Assembly: GCA_007126095.1 (NCBI GenBank) | Contig: SLBZ01000094.1 | Coordinates: 1-42,527, forward strand | DNA length: 42,527 bases | Source of the DNA: Aquisalimonas sp. | GTDB taxonomy: Bacteria > Pseudomonadota > Gammaproteobacteria > Nitrococcales > Aquisalimonadaceae | Direction: 5' to 3' | Shown here: positions 33,221 to 42,456 of the stretch, one piece after another | How positions within the stretch are numbered: position 1 is the first letter of the stretch | Layout: the number at the start of each line of letters is the position of its first letter | Translations under genes and position numbers: made by a program | Notes under the pieces: generated by a model | What the model was told of the DNA's origin: nothing | Seen by the model: the letters and a program-made list of their open reading frames with translations, nothing else | Database searches by the model: none

Positions 33221-35890
33221 ATGGGCACGCACTACCTGGAGCGTTTCTTCCACCCTGACAGCGTCGCCGTCATCGGCGCCAGCGAAACCGTGGGCTCGGT
33301 GGGCCAGCAGGTAATGGACAACCTGCTGGACGGCGACTTCCAGGGCAGCATCCTGCCGGTGAACCCGAGTCACCGCAGCGTGCGCGGCCGCGCCTGCGTC
33401 GACCGTGTCACCAGCCTTGACACCGTGCCCGACCTGGCGGTGATCTGCGTGCCGCCGCGCCACATCCACCGGGTGGTGAAGGACTGCGGCCAGCACGGCA
33501 TCCGCGCGGCGCTGATCCTCGCCGCCGGGCTCGGCGACCCGGGCACAGGCGTCAAGCGCCTGGAGCGGGAGGTCATGGCCACGGCGCGGCGGTACGGCAT
33601 CCGCGTTATCGGCCCCGACTGGGTGGGGCTCATGCGCCCGCCACTGGGCCTGAACGCCACCTTCTCCCGTAACCGCGCCACGGCCGGCCAGCTCGCCCTG
33701 GTCTCCCAGTCGGGCGCCCTGACCTCGGCGGTTCTGGACTGGGCCGAGAGCCGCCGGGTGGGCTTCTCCGCCGTGTGCTCCCTGGGCGACACCACCGATG
33801 TGGACTTCGGCGATGTCCTGGACTATCTGGCGCTGGACCAGGACACCCGCAGCATCCTGCTCTACGTGGAAACCATCACCGATGCCCGGCGCTTCATGAG
33901 CGGCCTGCGGGCGGCGGCGCGGCTCAAGCCCGTAATCGTCATGAAAGTGGGCCGGCAACAGGAAGGCTATCGCGCGGCCACCTCCCACACCGGCGCACTG
34001 GTGGGCGAAGACGACGCCTTCGACGCCGCCCTGGGGCGGGCCGGCGCCGTGCGCGTACCGACCATCGGCCAGCTGTTCGCCGCAGCGGAGCTGCTGGCCA
34101 GCGGCCGGCGCCTGGGCGGCGATCGCATCGCGGTGATCAGTAACGGTGGCGGCCCGGCCATCATCGCCACCGACCTGCTGGTGGAGCGCGACCTGCGGCT
34201 GGCGGACCTGGCTTCGGACACAGTGACGGCACTGGACCGCAGCCTGCCGGCGCGCTGGCCCCGCCACAACCCGGTGGACATTCTCGGCGACGCCGACGCC
34301 GCACGCTACAGCGACAGCCTGACGGCGTGCCTGGACGACCGCGGCGTGGATGGGGCGCTGGTGATTCTCACCCCCCAGGCGCGCACCGATCCGGACGCCG
34401 TGGCAGAGGCCCTGTGCGAGACCCGCGCCGGCCGCAAACCGGTGCTCGCCTGCTGGATGGGGGGCACCCGTATCCGCGCGGCGCGGGAACGTTTCACGGC
34501 CGCGGGCTTTCCGAACTTCGCCACCCCGGAGAATGCCACCGAGGCGCTCTCGGCCTTGTCCCGCTACCGCCGCAGCCAGGCTCTGCTGATGCAGGTCCCG
34601 GAGGCGTCCGGGACCCGCTCCGAGCCGGACCTGGACACGGCCCGGCGCATCATTGCCGAAGCGCTCCGGCGCGGCCAGTCGCGGCTGACCCCGCACCAGT
34701 CCAAGGCGGTGCTGGCCGCGTTCCACATCCCGGTGACTCGCACACTGGTGGCCCGATCACCGCAGGACGCCCGCGCTGCGGCGGAACAACTGGGGCTGCC
34801 GGTGGCGGTCAAGGTCAATGCGCCGGAGATCGCCCACAAGGCGGCAGCGGATGGCGTGCGCCTGAACGTGCTCAACGGCGAGGCGGTGGAAGCCGCCTAC
34901 GCCGACATCATGGCCGCCGCCGCGCGCGCCCGCCCCGACGTCACGCCGGACGGGGTCTCCGTTGAGCCCATGCACACGCCGCGCAACGGCAAGGAGGTCA
35001 TGCTCGGCGTGGTCCGCGACCCGGTGTTCGGCCCGGTGATCAGCTTCGGCGCCGGCGGCTCCATGGTAGAGGTCATCCGCGACCGGGCCGTGTCGCTGCC
35101 GCCGCTCAACGACTTTCTTGTCCGCGATCTGATGACCCGCACACGGGTCGGCCGGCATCTGCAGCTGGATCGGGACAGTCCGTTGCGAGCCGAGCTCGAG
35201 CACGCGCTGCTGCGCCTTTCTGATCTGGTCTGCCTGCTGCCCCAGGTCACCGATGTGGACATCAACCCGGTGATCGCCGACGCCACCGGCATGATCGCCG
35301 TCGACGCCCGGCTGCACATCCGCGACAGCGACAGCGATGGCTACGGGCACATGGCCATCATGCCCTACCCCCGACACCTGGAAACCCGGGAGAGCCTGCC
35401 GGACGGCAGCACCGTCACCGTCCGACCCATCCGCCCGGAAGACGCGGAGATGGAAGAGGCGTTCATCCAGGGGCTGTCGGCGCGCTCCCGCTACTACCGC
35501 TTCATGGATCACATGGGCCAGGTCAGTCTGCCCATGCTGGTGCGCTTCACGCAGATCGACTATGACCGGGAGATGGCGCTGGTGGCCGTGGACGACGGTG
35601 GCGAGACCCACCGCCAGGTCGGCGTGGCGCGCTACGTCATCAACCCGGACGGGACCAGCTGCGAGTTCGCCATCGCCATCGCCGACGACTGGCAGGGGCG
35701 CGGGCTCGGGCGGCGACTGATGGAGCGGCTCATGGCCACGGCCCGGGCGCGGGGACTGATGCGTATCGAGGGCCAGGTGCTGTCCGCCAACCGCGGCATG
35801 CTCGCGCTCATGGAGCGGCTGGGCTTCCTGCGCCACCGCGCCCCCGACGACTATCGGGTCGTCCAGGTGGAGCGCAACCTGACCGATTAA
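33221..35890 (+). CDS. Pat/PatZ-like protein lysine acetyltransferase (ADP-forming synthetase-like plus GNAT)
   Basis: An 889 aa protein with an N-terminal CoA-binding Rossmann domain (FFHPDSVAVIGAS), succinyl-CoA-synthetase-like domains with ATP-grasp region (about residues 480-700) and a C-terminal GNAT domain (about 725-889, IADDWQGRGLGRRLMERLMATARARG). Same size and order as PatZ/Pat, which acetylates and inactivates AMP-forming synthetases at the adenylation lysine. Being directly downstream of prpE, its substrate is probably PrpE. The synthetase-type His is present (His256 in SHTGALVGED), so residual ligase activity cannot be excluded. Confidence 0.9.
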   Translation: MGTHYLERFFHPDSVAVIGASETVGSVGQQVMDNLLDGDFQGSILPVNPSHRSVRGRACVDRVTSLDTVPDLAVICVPPRHIHRVVKDCGQHGIRAALILAAGLGDPGTGVKRLEREVMATARRYGIRVIGPDWVGLMRPPLGLNATFSRNRATAGQLALVSQSGALTSAVLDWAESRRVGFSAVCSLGDTTDVDFGDVLDYLALDQDTRSILLYVETITDARRFMSGLRAAARLKPVIVMKVGRQQEGYRAATSHTGALVGEDDAFDAALGRAGAVRVPTIGQLFAAAELLASGRRLGGDRIAVISNGGGPAIIATDLLVERDLRLADLASDTVTALDRSLPARWPRHNPVDILGDADAARYSDSLTACLDDRGVDGALVILTPQARTDPDAVAEALCETRAGRKPVLACWMGGTRIRAARERFTAAGFPNFATPENATEALSALSRYRRSQALLMQVPEASGTRSEPDLDTARRIIAEALRRGQSRLTPHQSKAVLAAFHIPVTRTLVARSPQDARAAAEQLGLPVAVKVNAPEIAHKAAADGVRLNVLNGEAVEAAYADIMAAAARARPDVTPDGVSVEPMHTPRNGKEVMLGVVRDPVFGPVISFGAGGSMVEVIRDRAVSLPPLNDFLVRDLMTRTRVGRHLQLDRDSPLRAELEHALLRLSDLVCLLPQVTDVDINPVIADATGMIAVDARLHIRDSDSDGYGHMAIMPYPRHLETRESLPDGSTVTVRPIRPEDAEMEEAFIQGLSARSRYYRFMDHMGQVSLPMLVRFTQIDYDREMALVAVDDGGETHRQVGVARYVINPDGTSCEFAIAIADDWQGRGLGRRLMERLMATARARGLMRIEGQVLSANRGMLALMERLGFLRHRAPDDYRVVQVERNLTD

Positions 35891-35928
35891 CCCGAGATCG
35901 CTTATGATAATTTATCGCCCGCTACGCC

Positions 35929-35955
35929 TAAAGAGATAGCCGCCGACGCCGATAC
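35929..35955 (+). promoter_or_regulatory. Sigma-28 (FliA) promoter of the chemoreceptor gene
   Basis: -35 TAAAGAGA (35929-35936), 11-base spacer, -10 GCCGATAC (35948-35955), nearly the full FliA consensus TAAAGTTT-N11-GCCGATAA. It lies 39 bases before the ATG of the Aer-like receptor. It links the gene to the late flagellar regulon. Confidence 0.8.
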
Positions 35956-35994
35956 CCCGGCCAAAGGCGACACCGACAGCGATCGAGGACACCC

Positions 35995-37548
35995 ATGCGC
36001 GAGAACCACCCCGTCACCGGGAAAGAACGCACCTTCGACCCAGAATCCCGGCTGATCAGCACCACGACGCTCAAGGGCGTAATCGAGCATGTGAACGACG
36101 ACTTCTGCACCGTGGCCGGGTTCGAGCGGGACGAACTCATCGGCCAGGCACACAACATCATTCGCCACCCGGACATGCCGCCCGCGGTGTTCGCGGATTT
36201 CTGGGCCACTCTGGAAGCCGGGCAACCGTGGATGGGGGTGGTCAAGAACCGCTGCAAGAACGGCGACCACTACTGGGTGACCGCCTACGTGGCACCGCTC
36301 TATCAGAACGGCCGCATGGTCGGCTACCAGTCCGTGCGCACCTCCCCGGACCGCGACCTGGTAGCGCGGGCCGAGCAGCTGTACGCAAGCATGTGGCGCA
36401 GCGGCCAATGGCGCTTGCCCCGCCTGAACCAGACCGGGCTCACCGCCCTCGGTCTGGGTGCCGCAGTGGCCGGCGGTTTCGGCGCCGCCAGCATCGGCAG
36501 CGCCGCCGGCCTGGCCGCGGTTGCAGGGCTTCTGGCCCTGACCTGGCCCACCGCTGCACTGATCAATTACCGGCTCCGGCAGGCCCGCCGGGCCGCCGAG
36601 GCGGTCTACGATAACGCCGTCGGCCGGCAGGTGTACGGTGGCGGCCATGACGAGGCCGCCCAGGTTCTGCTGAGCCTCGCCATGCACCAGGCGCGGGAGC
36701 GCACGCTCCTGGGACGCGTGGGCGACTTCACCGCGAGGCTGCAGAAGGCCGGCCACGACACCGAGACCAGCGCAGCGCGCAGCGGCGCCGCCATCGACTC
36801 CCAGCAGGACGAAACGGGCCAGGTCGCAACGGCCATGAACGAGATGTCGTCAACCGTGGCGGAGGTCTCCAGCAATACCAGCCACGCCGCGACGCAGGCC
36901 AACTCCGCTCACGAACAGGCTGGCGACTGCCACCGGGTCACCGAGGAGACGGCGGCGGCTATGGCAACTCTGGCCGCGGAGACCGAGGGCGCCAGTCGGG
37001 CGATCCAGGAGCTGGTGCAGGAGACCGACGGCATCCACTCCATTCTGGACACCATCCGCGGCATCTCCGAGCAGACCAATCTGCTGGCCCTGAATGCCGC
37101 CATCGAGGCGGCCCGCGCCGGCGAGAGCGGTCGGGGATTCTCGGTGGTGGCCGAGGAGGTGCGCAAACTCTCGGCGCGCACCGGCGAAGCCACTGGCGAG
37201 ATCGACGCAGTCCTGGGCCGGGTCAAAGAAGGGGCCGCGGCGGCGGGCACGGTCATGGCCCGCGGTCAGACCTCCAGCGAGGAAGTCCGCGGCCTCACCA
37301 GCCAAGCCGGCGAGGCCGCCCGGGGCGTGCTCAATGCGGTCCAGGAGATCAGCGATCTCAACACCCAGATCGCCAGCAGTGCCGAGGAGCAGTCGGCCAC
37401 CGCCGAGGAGATCAACCGCAACATCACCCGCATCAACGAGCGTTTCGCCGAGACCAGCGACGCGGCGGGTACCGCGCGGGAAACGGCGGAGGAGCTGATC
37501 ACCATGGTCAACGACCTGGATAACCTGGTACGGGAGTACCGGGTGTAA
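35995..37548 (+). CDS. Aer-like PAS-domain methyl-accepting chemotaxis protein
   Basis: Chemoreceptor of 517 aa. The N-terminal PAS domain (about residues 10-120; [39 protein letters not shown]) resembles that of Aer, which senses redox through FAD. A hydrophobic hairpin (about 145-190) anchors it, with no large periplasmic domain. The cytoplasmic signalling tip is [34 protein letters not shown] (near residues 358-392), preceded and followed by methylation helices. Expected to mediate energy or oxygen taxis via CheW/CheA. Driven by a sigma-28 promoter. Confidence 0.92.
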   Translation: MRENHPVTGKERTFDPESRLISTTTLKGVIEHVNDDFCTVAGFERDELIGQAHNIIRHPDMPPAVFADFWATLEAGQPWMGVVKNRCKNGDHYWVTAYVAPLYQNGRMVGYQSVRTSPDRDLVARAEQLYASMWRSGQWRLPRLNQTGLTALGLGAAVAGGFGAASIGSAAGLAAVAGLLALTWPTAALINYRLRQARRAAEAVYDNAVGRQVYGGGHDEAAQVLLSLAMHQARERTLLGRVGDFTARLQKAGHDTETSAARSGAAIDSQQDETGQVATAMNEMSSTVAEVSSNTSHAATQANSAHEQAGDCHRVTEETAAAMATLAAETEGASRAIQELVQETDGIHSILDTIRGISEQTNLLALNAAIEAARAGESGRGFSVVAEEVRKLSARTGEATGEIDAVLGRVKEGAAAAGTVMARGQTSSEEVRGLTSQAGEAARGVLNAVQEISDLNTQIASSAEEQSATAEEINRNITRINERFAETSDAAGTARETAEELITMVNDLDNLVREYRV

Positions 37549-37666
37549 CAACTCCCGGCATGCGCGGCGGGCTTGAAAGACATGGCGCCGGACAGCATAT
37601 CTGCAACGACGTCCGGCCGGTGCCCGGCGCGGGCCGGCTGCCGTTCATGCTGACTGAAGAGCCGTC

Positions 37667-38233
37667 ATGGAAACGTTCATCATCCCGGGCGCGTTCACGC
37701 TGCTGCTGATCCTGCTGTTCGTAATCGGCTGGAACGCGCGCCGCCGCAAGCTGACGCCGACCGTCAGCGTCCGCGCTCAGCCACTGCTGGAGGGCAACCA
37801 GCGCCAGCTCTATCGCATCCTGCGGGCGGGCCTGCCGAACCACCATGTGATGGCACGTGTCCCGTTCAGCGCCTTTCTCGCACCGCGCAACGGCAGTGGG
37901 CGGCGGGGCCCCGCCCTGCACACCATGCTGGCGGATTTCGTGATCTGCGACAGCAGTTTTCAGGTGGTGGCGGTGGTTGAGCTGACCACCAACGTACACC
38001 CGGGAGATCGGGACAGCCTGCTCCGGGATGCCGCCCTGCCACTGGTGCGCTGGGCACCCGATGCACTGCCGGATGCCAGCGAGGTGCGCGAGACCATCAA
38101 CGACCTGGAATCGCTGCAGGCCATGAGCGAGCGGGTCGCCGCCGATGCCGAGACCGACAACGATCCGGACCCGGCGCGGGTGCGCCGGTCGCGGGGGGCC
38201 AGCGCCGCACGGCGCCGCGAACCCCGACTGTAA
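37667..38233 (+). CDS. DUF2726 domain protein, membrane-anchored
   Basis: A 188 aa protein with one N-terminal transmembrane helix (about residues 5-22) and a DUF2726 domain (about 45-145): NQRQLYRILRAGLPNHHVMARVPFSAFL, then ADFVICDSSFQVVAVVEL and DAALPLVRW. DUF2726 is related to PD-(D/E)XK-like nuclease folds; here the Asp and Glu of DFVICD...VVEL are present but the typical following residues (usually DxxSH) are LTTNVH, so activity is uncertain. The C-terminus is acidic then very basic. Function unknown. Confidence 0.78.
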   Translation: METFIIPGAFTLLLILLFVIGWNARRRKLTPTVSVRAQPLLEGNQRQLYRILRAGLPNHHVMARVPFSAFLAPRNGSGRRGPALHTMLADFVICDSSFQVVAVVELTTNVHPGDRDSLLRDAALPLVRWAPDALPDASEVRETINDLESLQAMSERVAADAETDNDPDPARVRRSRGASAARRREPRL

Positions 38234-38246
38234 GCGCCGGCCCGCG

Positions 38247-39200
38247 TCACACCACCTGGCGCAGGTCACCACCCCCGGCGAACGCATGGATGTTCTCCGT
38301 GAGCTGCCCGACAATCCGCTGCCTGGCCTCGCGGCTGCCCCAGGCGGAGTGAGGCGTGATGATCAGGTTGGGAATGGACGGGTCCAGCAGGACGTTACCG
38401 TTGCACGGCGGCTCCTCGGTGAGCACATCGAAACCGGCGCCGCCGATCTGCCCATCACGCAGCGCATCCGCCAGCGCCTCCTCGTCCACCAGGCCGCCCC
38501 GGGCGGTGTTGATCAGCAGTGCATGGGACGGCATGCGGGCGAGCTCCGCGGCGCCGATCAGCCCGCGGGTGGCGTCGGTCAGCGGGCAGTGCAGGGACAC
38601 CACATCCGCCCGCGCGAGCAGCTCATCCAGCGGCACACGGTCGGGATCGGCAGGGCCGCCCGGCCGCTGCGCCACCAGCACGGTCATGCCGAACGCCCCC
38701 GCCAGCTCCGCCACGCGCCCGCCCAGCGTACCGAGCCCGATCAGCCCCAGGGTACGGCCAGCGAGCTCCATGATCGGGTAGTCCAGCAGACAGAACTGGG
38801 TACTGCGTCCCCAGTCGCCCCGGGACACGGCACGCTGGTAGTCCGGCATGCGGGTCGCCAGGGCGAGCATCAGGCCGATGGCGTGCTGGGCCACGGAGTC
38901 GGTACCGTAACCGCGACAGTTGGCGACCCGAATGCCCTGCTCGCGCGCCGCATCCAGATCCACATTGTTGACGCCCGTGGCCGCGATGCAGATGAGCTTC
39001 AGATCCGGTAGCTGCGACAGGTGCTCACGTCCCAGCACCACCTTGTTGACGATGGCAATCGTGGCGCCCTGCAGGCGTTCCACCACCTCGCCGGGATGGG
39101 TACGCTCGTAACTGGTGAGGCCGGCGACGGCCCCCTCCAGCGGCGCCATGTCCAGGTCGCTCCGATCCAGGGATTCTCGGTCCAGAAACACCGCATGCAT
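38247..39200 (-). CDS. D-2-hydroxyacid dehydrogenase (glycerate dehydrogenase/HprA-like)
   Basis: NAD(P)H-dependent dehydrogenase of 317 aa in the D-isomer-specific 2-hydroxyacid family. The Rossmann motif is LGLIGLGTLGGRVAELA; the catalytic Arg (LLINTARGGLVDEEAL), Glu (FDVLTEEPP) and His (ITPHSAWGSREAR) are present. TGVNNVDLDAAREQGI and NCRGYGTDSVAQHAIGLML resemble hydroxypyruvate/glycerate dehydrogenases, so glycerate metabolism is the best guess. I use the second ATG (39200), seven bases after GGGAG; the first ATG two codons upstream is too close to it. Confidence 0.87.
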   Translation of the reverse strand: MHAVFLDRESLDRSDLDMAPLEGAVAGLTSYERTHPGEVVERLQGATIAIVNKVVLGREHLSQLPDLKLICIAATGVNNVDLDAAREQGIRVANCRGYGTDSVAQHAIGLMLALATRMPDYQRAVSRGDWGRSTQFCLLDYPIMELAGRTLGLIGLGTLGGRVAELAGAFGMTVLVAQRPGGPADPDRVPLDELLARADVVSLHCPLTDATRGLIGAAELARMPSHALLINTARGGLVDEEALADALRDGQIGGAGFDVLTEEPPCNGNVLLDPSIPNLIITPHSAWGSREARQRIVGQLTENIHAFAGGGDLRQVV

Positions 39201-39304
39201 GGTCATTCTCCCAGCGAATCAAGGAATTGGTCGCCCTGCCGGGCCTTTGCCGATAACAGCCGCTTGCGTATGATGCCGGTTTCAGCCACACCCGGAAACC
39301 GGCG

Positions 39305-40279
39305 ATGCGGATCGGCAACCATGCACTGAACGGCAAGGTGGTACTGGCTCCCATGGCGGGCGTCACGGACCGCCCGTTCCGCCTGTTGTGCCGCGAGCAC
39401 GGTGCGGCACTGGCCGCCTCCGAGATGGTGCACGCCAGTCCGGCGCTGCGCGACAGCCGCAAGAGCCGCCTGCGCGCGGACCACCGGGGCGAGCCATCGC
39501 CACGGGTGGTGCAGATCGCGGGGCCGGATCCGGCCATGCTCGCCGAGGCCGCGCAGTACAACGCCGCCAATGGCGCCGAGATCATCGACATCAACATGGG
39601 CTGCCCGGCCAAGAAGGTGTGCAACCGCCAGGCGGGCTCGGCGCTGCTGGCCGACGAGGCCCTGGTGGCCTCGATTCTCGACGCGGTGGTGGCCGCGGTG
39701 GATATCCCGGTCACGCTGAAGATCCGTACCGGCCCCACTGCCGACAATCGCAACGGTGTCCGCATCGCCCGCATGGCGGAGCGCGCGGGCATCGCCGCCC
39801 TGGCGGTGCACGGCCGCACGCGGGAGGCGCTCTACCGCGGGGAGGCGGAGTACGACACCATCCGGGCAATCCGGCAGGCCACGTCGCTGCCCCTGTTCGC
39901 CAACGGAGACATCGACACCCCGGAGAAGGCCGACCGGGTGCTGGACCACACCGGCGCCGACGGCGTCATGATCGGCCGGGCGGCCCAGGGACGCCCCTGG
40001 ATCTTCCGGGAGATCCAGCACTTCCTGGAGACCGGGCGGCACCTGCCGGCGCCGGACGCCACCACCGTCCGCACGCTGATGCTGGATCACCTGCGCGCCC
40101 TGCACGCGTTCTACGGGGATCATCAGGGCGTGCGCATCGCCCGCAAGCACATCGGCTGGTATCTCGCCGGCCGCCCGGACGGCGAGGCGGCCCGGCGGGC
40201 GTTGGTGGCCATCACCAACCCGCAGGAGCAGCTCGCGCGCACCGCCGACTATTTTGACCGCACCCCGGCTGCGGCCTGA
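39305..40279 (+). CDS. dusB: tRNA-dihydrouridine synthase B
   Basis: FMN enzyme of 324 aa that reduces uridines in the D-loop of tRNA. TIM-barrel motifs: VVLAPMAGVTDRPFR, INMGCPAKKVCNRQAGSALL with the catalytic Cys100, VTLKIRTG, VHGRTREALYRGEAEYD, PLFANGDI and GVMIGRAAQGRPWIF. The sequence is of DusB type. In most gammaproteobacteria dusB is followed by fis in one operon; here the next gene is an EamA exporter on the other strand, seven bases away. Confidence 0.95.
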   Translation: MRIGNHALNGKVVLAPMAGVTDRPFRLLCREHGAALAASEMVHASPALRDSRKSRLRADHRGEPSPRVVQIAGPDPAMLAEAAQYNAANGAEIIDINMGCPAKKVCNRQAGSALLADEALVASILDAVVAAVDIPVTLKIRTGPTADNRNGVRIARMAERAGIAALAVHGRTREALYRGEAEYDTIRAIRQATSLPLFANGDIDTPEKADRVLDHTGADGVMIGRAAQGRPWIFREIQHFLETGRHLPAPDATTVRTLMLDHLRALHAFYGDHQGVRIARKHIGWYLAGRPDGEAARRALVAITNPQEQLARTADYFDRTPAAA

Positions 40280-40286
40280 AGCACGG

Positions 40287-41186
40287 TCACGCGCCGCTGC
40301 GGCGCTGGTGGCGCAGGCCGATCCACGAATGCACGGCCAGGGTCGTCAGCAGCAGCCCGCCGCCCAGCAGGGTCAGGCCCGGCGGCTCCTCGCCCAGAAC
40401 GGCCCAGACCCAGAACGTCCCGAGCACGGTCTCCACCAGCAGGAACAGCGACACTTCCGCCGACGGCAGATAGCGGGTCGCCTCGCCCAGCAGTCCGAGC
40501 GCCAGCGGCATCTGCACCAGCCCCATCACCGCCAGCGCCGCAACACCGGCCAGTGGCACAGCCAGTGGGTCGGCAAACGGCAACGCCACCAGGCAGGCGA
40601 ACAGACCACCGCCGGCAACCGCAGCCATGCGGTCGACGCCCGGCGAGCGCCGCAGGATGGTCAGGTTGCCTCCGGTCACCATGGCCGCACACAGGGCGAA
40701 CAGGTCCCCCAGCCAGCCACCGAAGCCGACGGAACCGCCGAACACCAGCACGATGCCCACACCGCACAGCGCCATGGCGACCCACGTGCGCGCCGGCACC
40801 CACTCGCGCAGGAAAATGCCGGAGAAAAGGGCGGCGAACAGCGGCGCGGCAGTGAGAATCACCACCACGTTCGCGGCACGGGTATTCATGATGGCCAGCA
40901 CGAACAGGATCAGGCTGAGCCCGAAACCGGCACTGGTGAACCACCCCGGCGGGCCGGCATCCCGCACGGCCTGCCAACTCCAGCGCCGGCGCCAGATGCG
41001 CAGCACAAGCGTCAGCGCCACGGCCATCAGCAGCCCGCGCCAGAAGATCACAACGGCGCTGTCGGCCAGGGCGAGGCGCACGAGCAGGGCATCGAAGCTG
41101 AGGGCGGTCACACCCGCCAGCGCCAGCAGAGTGCCGCGCCGGTGATTCAGGGCGCGCCCTCCGGATTGAGCGGACGTGACGGACAT
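40287..41186 (-). CDS. EamA/DMT family exporter
   Basis: Inner-membrane transporter of 299 aa with ten hydrophobic segments in two EamA repeats (about residues 15-145 and 155-290); typical pieces are VVIFWRGLLMAVALT, ANVVVILTAAPLFAALFSGIFLREWVPARTWVAMALCGVGIVLVFGG and AEVSLFLLVETVLGTFWVWAVLGEEP. Members export amino acids or other small metabolites; the substrate is not predictable. The ATG at 41186 has GGGAGG five bases upstream. Convergent with dusB. Confidence 0.9.
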   Translation of the reverse strand: MSVTSAQSGGRALNHRRGTLLALAGVTALSFDALLVRLALADSAVVIFWRGLLMAVALTLVLRIWRRRWSWQAVRDAGPPGWFTSAGFGLSLILFVLAIMNTRAANVVVILTAAPLFAALFSGIFLREWVPARTWVAMALCGVGIVLVFGGSVGFGGWLGDLFALCAAMVTGGNLTILRRSPGVDRMAAVAGGGLFACLVALPFADPLAVPLAGVAALAVMGLVQMPLALGLLGEATRYLPSAEVSLFLLVETVLGTFWVWAVLGEEPPGLTLLGGGLLLTTLAVHSWIGLRHQRRSGA

Positions 41187-41338
41187 GAATACCTCCCTGC
41201 AGAACCAGGCCGGTAGCGTACTAGACTTTCCCGGGCAACCCACCTCCCTCTTGCATCCATCCGCAGCCACCGCACAATAAGCCGTTGCAAAGGGCTTGCG
41301 CGCGCGGCCCTGTACCGGACCAGCCCACGGGAGTCATC

Positions 41339-42031
41339 TTGATCCAGTTCGTCATCGCCGCGGGCCTGCTCGGGCTCGTGGTCTACATGCTGCTGCCGGA
41401 GCACCGTCGCAGACAGTGGGGCCGCAAGGCGCTCCTCTGGGGCGCTGCCGGCTTTCTGCTCCTGATGCTGGTGACCGGACGGCTGCACTGGCTGTTTGCG
41501 ATCATCGCCGCCCTGTTCCCCATGGCGCAACGGCTGCTGCCCCTGATCCGCGCCTGGCCCTGGGTGAGACGGCTGCTGGGCGGAGGAGGAAGCGGCACCG
41601 GCGGGACGGCGGCCGGTGACAGCGACCTGCGGGGCCGGTTGCTGAGCCTGACCCTGGGCGACGGCCAGGACATGGACGGCGTCGTGCACGCGGGCCGCTG
41701 GAAGGGGCGCCGCCTGAGCGCCCTGAGCCTGGAAGAACTGCGGGAACTGAACCAGTACTGCGAGAAGCGGGATCCGGCATCGGCCGCACTGCTGCGCGCC
41801 TACCTGGACCGCCGCCACGGCGGTGAATGGCGCACCACCGGTCACGCACCCGGCGACCCCATGACCCGGGAGGAGGCGTGCGCCATCCTGGCCGTGCCGG
41901 CCGACGCCGACGCGGCAACAATCACTGCCGCGCATCGGCGGCTGATGCAGCGCCTGCATCCGGATCGCGGCGGCTCCGACTACCTGGCGAGCCGCATCAA
42001 CGCAGCCAAGAAACGCCTGCTGGGGTCATGA
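41339..42031 (+). CDS. Membrane-anchored J-domain protein
   Basis: A 230 aa protein with two N-terminal hydrophobic segments (about residues 2-18 and 33-58), a linker, and a C-terminal J domain of the short TIM14/DjlC type (MTREEACAILAVPADADAATITAAHRRLMQRLHPDRGGSDYLASRINAAKKRLL) with the HPD motif. Probably recruits DnaK/Hsp70 at the inner membrane. The TTG at 41339 is chosen because GGGAG lies five bases upstream. Its stop overlaps the ATG of the HNH gene (ATGA). Confidence 0.82.
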   Translation: MIQFVIAAGLLGLVVYMLLPEHRRRQWGRKALLWGAAGFLLLMLVTGRLHWLFAIIAALFPMAQRLLPLIRAWPWVRRLLGGGGSGTGGTAAGDSDLRGRLLSLTLGDGQDMDGVVHAGRWKGRRLSALSLEELRELNQYCEKRDPASAALLRAYLDRRHGGEWRTTGHAPGDPMTREEACAILAVPADADAATITAAHRRLMQRLHPDRGGSDYLASRINAAKKRLLGS

Positions 42032-42351
42032 CCACGGACGACGCACCGCCGGCGCCGGTGTGCGCCCTGTGCGGGCGTGCGGAGCGGCTGACGCGACACC
42101 ATCTCATTCCGCGTGCGCGCCACCGCAACCGGCGCACGCGTCGCCAGTTCTCGCTCGCGGAACTGCAATCCCGGGTCATCCCGGTCTGCCGCCCCTGCCA
42201 CAATCACATTCACCGCACGCTCACGGAAAAGCAGCTGGAGCGCGATTACAACACCCTGGACGCACTGCTGGCGCATCCGGAGATCCAGCGCTTCACCCGC
42301 TGGATCGCCGCGCGGCCCGTGGGGTTCAAGCCCAAGTCACCGCAACGCTGA
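42028..42351 (+). CDS. Small HNH nuclease-like protein
   Basis: A 107 aa basic protein with two CxxC knuckles (Cys12/Cys15 and Cys54/Cys57) and an HNH core: LTRHHLIPRARH (His24, His25) and VIPVCRPCHNHIHRTLTEKQLERDYNT (His59, His62). It lies on the HNH/restriction-like side of the family, where members range from nucleases to unknowns. Translationally coupled to the J-domain gene by an ATGA overlap. No methylase or integrase nearby supports a restriction or mobile role. Confidence 0.78.
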   Translation: MTTDDAPPAPVCALCGRAERLTRHHLIPRARHRNRRTRRQFSLAELQSRVIPVCRPCHNHIHRTLTEKQLERDYNTLDALLAHPEIQRFTRWIAARPVGFKPKSPQR

Positions 42352-42456
42352 GCGGCCACCTCGTCTCGGCCGGCAACGCTGCACGTCGCGGCAGTCATTT
42401 GTAACCGCCACGGCCCTGCGTCACACTATGGCGACGCCCGAACACCGGAGCATTGC

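Noticed and set aside
32642..34726. Long minus-strand open frame (694 codons)
   Set aside because: Antisense to prpE and the pat-like gene, with His/Val/Gly-rich shadow composition and no recognisable motif.
42028..42351. HNH protein as part of a restriction or defence system
   Set aside because: No methyltransferase, helicase, reverse transcriptase or other defence gene is next to it; the flanking genes are housekeeping.
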